A stretch of DNA of 9,060 bases, from the NCBI GenBank assembly GCA_023145575.1, contig JAGLDN010000209.1:1-9060 (forward strand). The letters run 5' to 3'. Both the position numbers and the translations under genes were made by a program. This DNA is from Psychromonas sp. GTDB taxonomy: Bacteria; Pseudomonadota; Gammaproteobacteria; Enterobacterales; Psychromonadaceae. This document shows positions 7,238 to 9,060 of the stretch, piece after piece (the stretch's first letter is position 1; each line of letters starts with the position of its first letter). A model generated the notes under the pieces. It was not told the origin of the DNA, did not search any database, and worked only from the letters and a program-made list of their open reading frames with translations.

Positions 7238-7329
7238 TATACCCATGTGACGTAAAAGTGAAATTCAGCACGCGAAATAGTACCAAGGTGCTAGGCATAA
7301 AACTGCCCTCTCGATGGTTAACTGCGTTA
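7207..7329. repeat. Direct repeat, left copy (IS982/X junction)
   Basis: Matches 8938-9060 in the same orientation at 117 of 123 bases, with no gaps, at a distance of 1,731 bp. The first 31 bases belong to the IS982 fossil and the rest to repeat X. The pair brackets MITE copy B, the 189-aa gene and the second IS30 fragment. The right copy reaches the window edge, so the full repeat is longer than seen. Confidence 0.9.
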
Positions 7330-7370
7330 ATCACCAAGGGTTGAATTAAAATAAAGACTTTAATTCTTAA
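7238..7370. repeat. Repeat X, copy adjoining the IS982 fossil
   Basis: Begins tatacccatgtgacg, the same end as the MITE arms at 119-160 and 7491-7532, then continues with its own sequence: ggcataaaactgccctct, actgcgttaatcacc and gaattaaaataaag. Read on the minus strand it supplies gagaggg and an ATG (MPSTLVLFRVLNF) whose frame continues into the IS982 sequence at GYKPKL, so it could once have given the truncated transposase a start. It ends about 10 bp before MITE copy B. Confidence 0.65.
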
Positions 7371-7380
7371 GTGGCTGTTC

Positions 7381-7532
7381 TATACCCGTATTACCTCAAA
7401 GTGCTCTGTCAGGCTTTAGCTCGAAAACCAAGACTGCATTAGAATAATCGAAAAGTGCCTTATCTTATATTGTGCCTTGTTCTGATCATTGAGTTTGAGC
7501 CTGACAAAGCATTTTTACGTCACATGGGTATA
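7381..7532. repeat. MITE-like element, complete copy B (152 bp)
   Basis: Imperfect terminal inverted repeats of 42 bases: left arm 7381-7422 (tatacccgtattacctc...) and right arm 7491-7532 (...tacgtcacatgggtata), matching at 32 of 42 positions. The right arm matches copy A at 38 of 42 positions, and the inner words tcgaaaagtg (7448-7457) and gccttgttctgat also recur in A. It has no open frame worth noting. The short length, the TIRs and the repetition within one window fit a non-autonomous element. Flanking target duplications are not obvious beyond TA-rich ends. Confidence 0.75.
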
Positions 7533-7826
7533 AAACCTAACTTTTTTAGTTTTGTACCTTAAAGTGTTTTTTTACATTGTCATCGGTCAAGCAATAAACC
7601 CAAATAATAAAGTATTCTAATGGCATGATCATGCAAACTTTATTTACTTTTTTACTATAACAATATTACGTTAGATAATACCTTATTTCAATAAATAATT
7701 GTCTTTTTGAAAGTAGCGCATGGCATAAAGATAGGTAAATGGTAGAGTATTTGTGTTTGTGAGCTTTAACTACACGTTTGCGGACTTTCTATTTTAAAAT
7801 GCACCAACTAGCGATCAAGACTCTTA
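7533..7826. other. Gene-free AT-rich spacer
   Basis: No gene, RNA or IS remnant was recognised here. The only structure is a perfect 12-bp palindrome, gcatgatcatgc (7623-7634). No hairpin with a T-run that would terminate the 189-aa gene reading into this spacer was found. Confidence 0.5.
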
Positions 7827-8396
7827 CTAATAGCCTTCTTTGAGCACGTGAATGTTAAACACTCTTCGCTCAATTTCATCACATTCAGTGATGAGAGAAG
7901 GCCTCCACCTAGTGACAGTTCTTCTTAACTCATATGGGAAACATTGCGCATCTGACAAGCCAAAGCCACTCAAGAACGCGAGTACGAAATCTTGGCAATC
8001 ATATGGCACTTTGGCATTACCTGCCCATCTATTATTGTGTATAGAAAGATCCACCAAAAGATAAATTACATCCCGCACCGTGCGATGACTGTACAGTATT
8101 AAATTTTCGAAATGATAAGGCCTGGACTCTATTGGAGAGTTCACGTAGAAAAACAACCTATAACTAAGTGGCACCAGGTCAACTTGTATTAACATCTCAC
8201 TATCTGTATGCAAAATAATCGACCAGTGTCCGTTAGCGTAATCATCATGTCTCGCGACGGTTATAAAATTTATTTTCATGTTTAGGTATGAGTGAATACC
8301 ACCCACATTAGAATGTTCTTCTAGGAATTCTTCCGGGGTGAAGTATTCCTGCATATACCCGCCAGAAGAGAAATCTCGTACATAAATGCTATTCAT
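7827..8396 (-). CDS. Hypothetical 189-aa protein, possible permuted papain-like (NlpC/LRAT-type) fold
   Basis: I do not recognise this protein. It has no signal peptide or membrane helix and is probably cytoplasmic or secreted by a leaderless route. Seen in it: a polar N-terminus (MNSIYVRDFSSGGYMQEYFTPEEFLEEH, given in part as two acidic stretches at 17-28), then NGHWSIILHTDS (His57-Trp58) followed by QVDL (71-74), a middle strand-rich part, TVRDVIYLLVDLSIHNNRW (106-124), and YDCQDFVLAFLSGFGL (Cys134). His before Cys, with a hydrophobic helix after Cys, is the order in circularly permuted NlpC/P60-LRAT-like enzymes. It also recalls the fungal DUF7770 layout (HW...VDM...TV..V...GCRFW). This is inference. 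The frame is intact amid decayed IS DNA and by eye is less AT-rich than its surroundings, suggesting transfer. AGGAAA lies about 10 bases before the ATG. Confidence 0.7.
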   Translation of the reverse strand: MNSIYVRDFSSGGYMQEYFTPEEFLEEHSNVGGIHSYLNMKINFITVARHDDYANGHWSIILHTDSEMLIQVDLVPLSYRLFFYVNSPIESRPYHFENLILYSHRTVRDVIYLLVDLSIHNNRWAGNAKVPYDCQDFVLAFLSGFGLSDAQCFPYELRRTVTRWRPSLITECDEIERRVFNIHVLKEGY

Positions 8397-8453
8397 CTCT
8401 CTATTTTTCCTATTTATTAGTAGAGTTAATTCATTTTAAATTATTCACTGATG

Positions 8454-8570
8454 TTACTCAGTTGAAGCCCGTTCGTGTTGCAGGGACTCCATTGCTGCTT
8501 TTTGTGCATTGATGTGTATTTCCGCACCCTTTTGAAGATTAAACACAAAGGGGAGATTAAACCGTCAAGT
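8454..8570 (-). pseudogene. Possible 3' remnant of an unidentified gene
   Basis: A minus-strand frame reads FNLQKGAEIHINAQKAAM, then ESLQHERASTE and a TAA at 8454-8456. It is 57 bp upstream of the 189-aa gene. The residue mix looks like real protein with a helical C-terminus. The frame has no start of its own and is cut on the upstream side where the IS30 fragment begins. It may be the tail of a gene that once stood in front of the 189-aa gene, truncated by the insertion. The family is unknown and chance is possible. Confidence 0.3.
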
Positions 8571-8573
8571 GTA

Positions 8574-8770
8574 TCAATCTCCTACTCTAGAACGTTTGTT
8601 AACTACTACACCTTGACGCTCTTCTCTTCCGATACGACCTTTGATATACCCAAGCAAGACCTGCTTTTCTTTAGATCTAAAAGTATATTTCATAGCTTTT
8701 CTACCTAAAAATGTGTGAAGCTTTCCACCTTGTTTTTTATCTGATCAAATTGACATTAGATTGTTTCATG
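8574..8770 (-). pseudogene. Second IS30-family transposase fragment (copy 2)
   Basis: Minus-strand reading gives HETI (8759-8770) in a broken stretch, then an uninterrupted frame from 8741: DKKQGGKLHTFLGRKAMKY, RSKEKQ, GYIKGRIGREE, VVVNKRSRVGD and a stop at 8574. This lines up with copy 1 (DKKQGGERYKFLRRKAKKY, RSKEKQ, RTRVGDWEID) at roughly 60% residue identity by eye, so it comes from a different IS30 element. The stop falls where WEID should follow. gagattgatac could have arisen from a gagattgggaaattgatac-type sequence by an 8-base deletion between attg repeats. Nothing of the DDE core past this point is seen. It is a middle segment only, without ends. Confidence 0.75.
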
Positions 8771-8790
8771 AAGAAATCAGATGTTATCAA

Positions 8791-8937
8791 TTGATGAAAA
8801 CAACATGTAAGCTAATACGTAGCGCCATTCTAATTCATTTAACATGTTTTAGGTCTGAATATTAAGTCCTCATTTTAGTGGTGTTATTCTTTTTTCTTTA
8901 GTTTTGGGTTACGACGTATGAGTATTTGGTCTCTTTT
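8791..8937. other. Unassigned spacer between IS30 fragment and right direct repeat
   Basis: No coding similarity, repeat or hairpin of note was seen. It may contain the degenerate 5' part of IS30 copy 2, but no motif before HETI could be recovered. Confidence 0.4.
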
Positions 8938-9060
8938 GTAATGAGTTGTGTATCTGTCAATTTTGGTTTATATCCATGTGACGTAAAAGTGAAATTCAGC
9001 AAGCGAAATAGTACCAAGGTGCTAGGCATAAAATTGCCCTCTTGGTGATTAACTGCGTTA
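8938..9060. repeat. Direct repeat, right copy (IS982/X junction), runs off window
   Basis: Same composition as 7207-7329 with six substitutions. It holds 31 bases of IS982 coding sequence (minus strand, KPKLTDTQLIT) joined at tatatccatgtgacg (8969 on) to repeat X, with the MPSILVLF start on the minus strand. Left of 8938 the IS982 match stops abruptly. The copy continues to the last base of the window, so its true right limit is unknown. Confidence 0.9.

Noticed and set aside
8475..8708. 77-codon plus-strand frame
   Set aside because: Antisense to the IS30 copy 2 fragment, whose minus-strand reading has clear family likeness.
7207..9060. Direct repeats as att sites of an integrative element
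   Set aside because: They consist of IS982 and repeat X sequence, and no integrase or tRNA is present.

Overview
The window looks like a stretch of an AT-rich gammaproteobacterial chromosome. The core genes resemble those of marine or host-associated Vibrionales/Alteromonadales-type bacteria: an E. coli-like NAD malic enzyme, a YajR-type transporter and an SSB ending in DDDIPF. No rRNA or other taxonomic marker is present, so the placement is an inference from protein similarity recalled from memory. All intact genes lie on the minus strand. The spaces between them are filled with decayed insertion sequences and small inverted-repeat elements, a pattern typical of genomes that have undergone IS expansion and then decay.

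Layout. 1-160: the right part of a MITE-like inverted-repeat element, cut by the window edge. 178-999: a family 3 solute-binding lipoprotein without a transporter next to it. 1178-2866: maeA, NAD-dependent malic enzyme. 2882-3120: a repeat (called X here) carrying a possible promoter and a 64-codon open frame directly upstream of maeA. 3198-4087: an IS30-family transposase fossil in which all three catalytic DDE positions can still be read across frameshifts and stops. 4088-4292: a half MITE, a 25-bp tandem duplication, and a decayed relative of the last 27 codons of the 64-codon frame. 4345-4929: ssb. 4954-6315: a YajR-like MFS transporter, probably transcribed with ssb. 6385-7237: an IS982-family transposase fossil, followed by repeat X (7238-7370) and a full MITE (7381-7532). 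7827-8396: an intact, unrecognised 189-aa protein. 8454-8790: a short coding remnant and a second, different IS30 fragment. 8938-9060: a near-identical second copy of the IS982/X junction, running off the window.

How the genes fit together. ssb serves DNA replication and repair, maeA feeds malate carbon to pyruvate, and the MFS and the binding protein act at the membranes. These are housekeeping genes with no shared pathway; only MFS-ssb looks like a functional operon. The best candidate for something undescribed is the 189-aa gene at 7827-8396. It is intact among ruined elements, bracketed by 123-bp direct repeats, and has a His-first, Cys-later pattern that could fit a permuted papain-like fold. 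That function is a hypothesis. No CRISPR array, tRNA, rRNA or recognisable defence system was seen.
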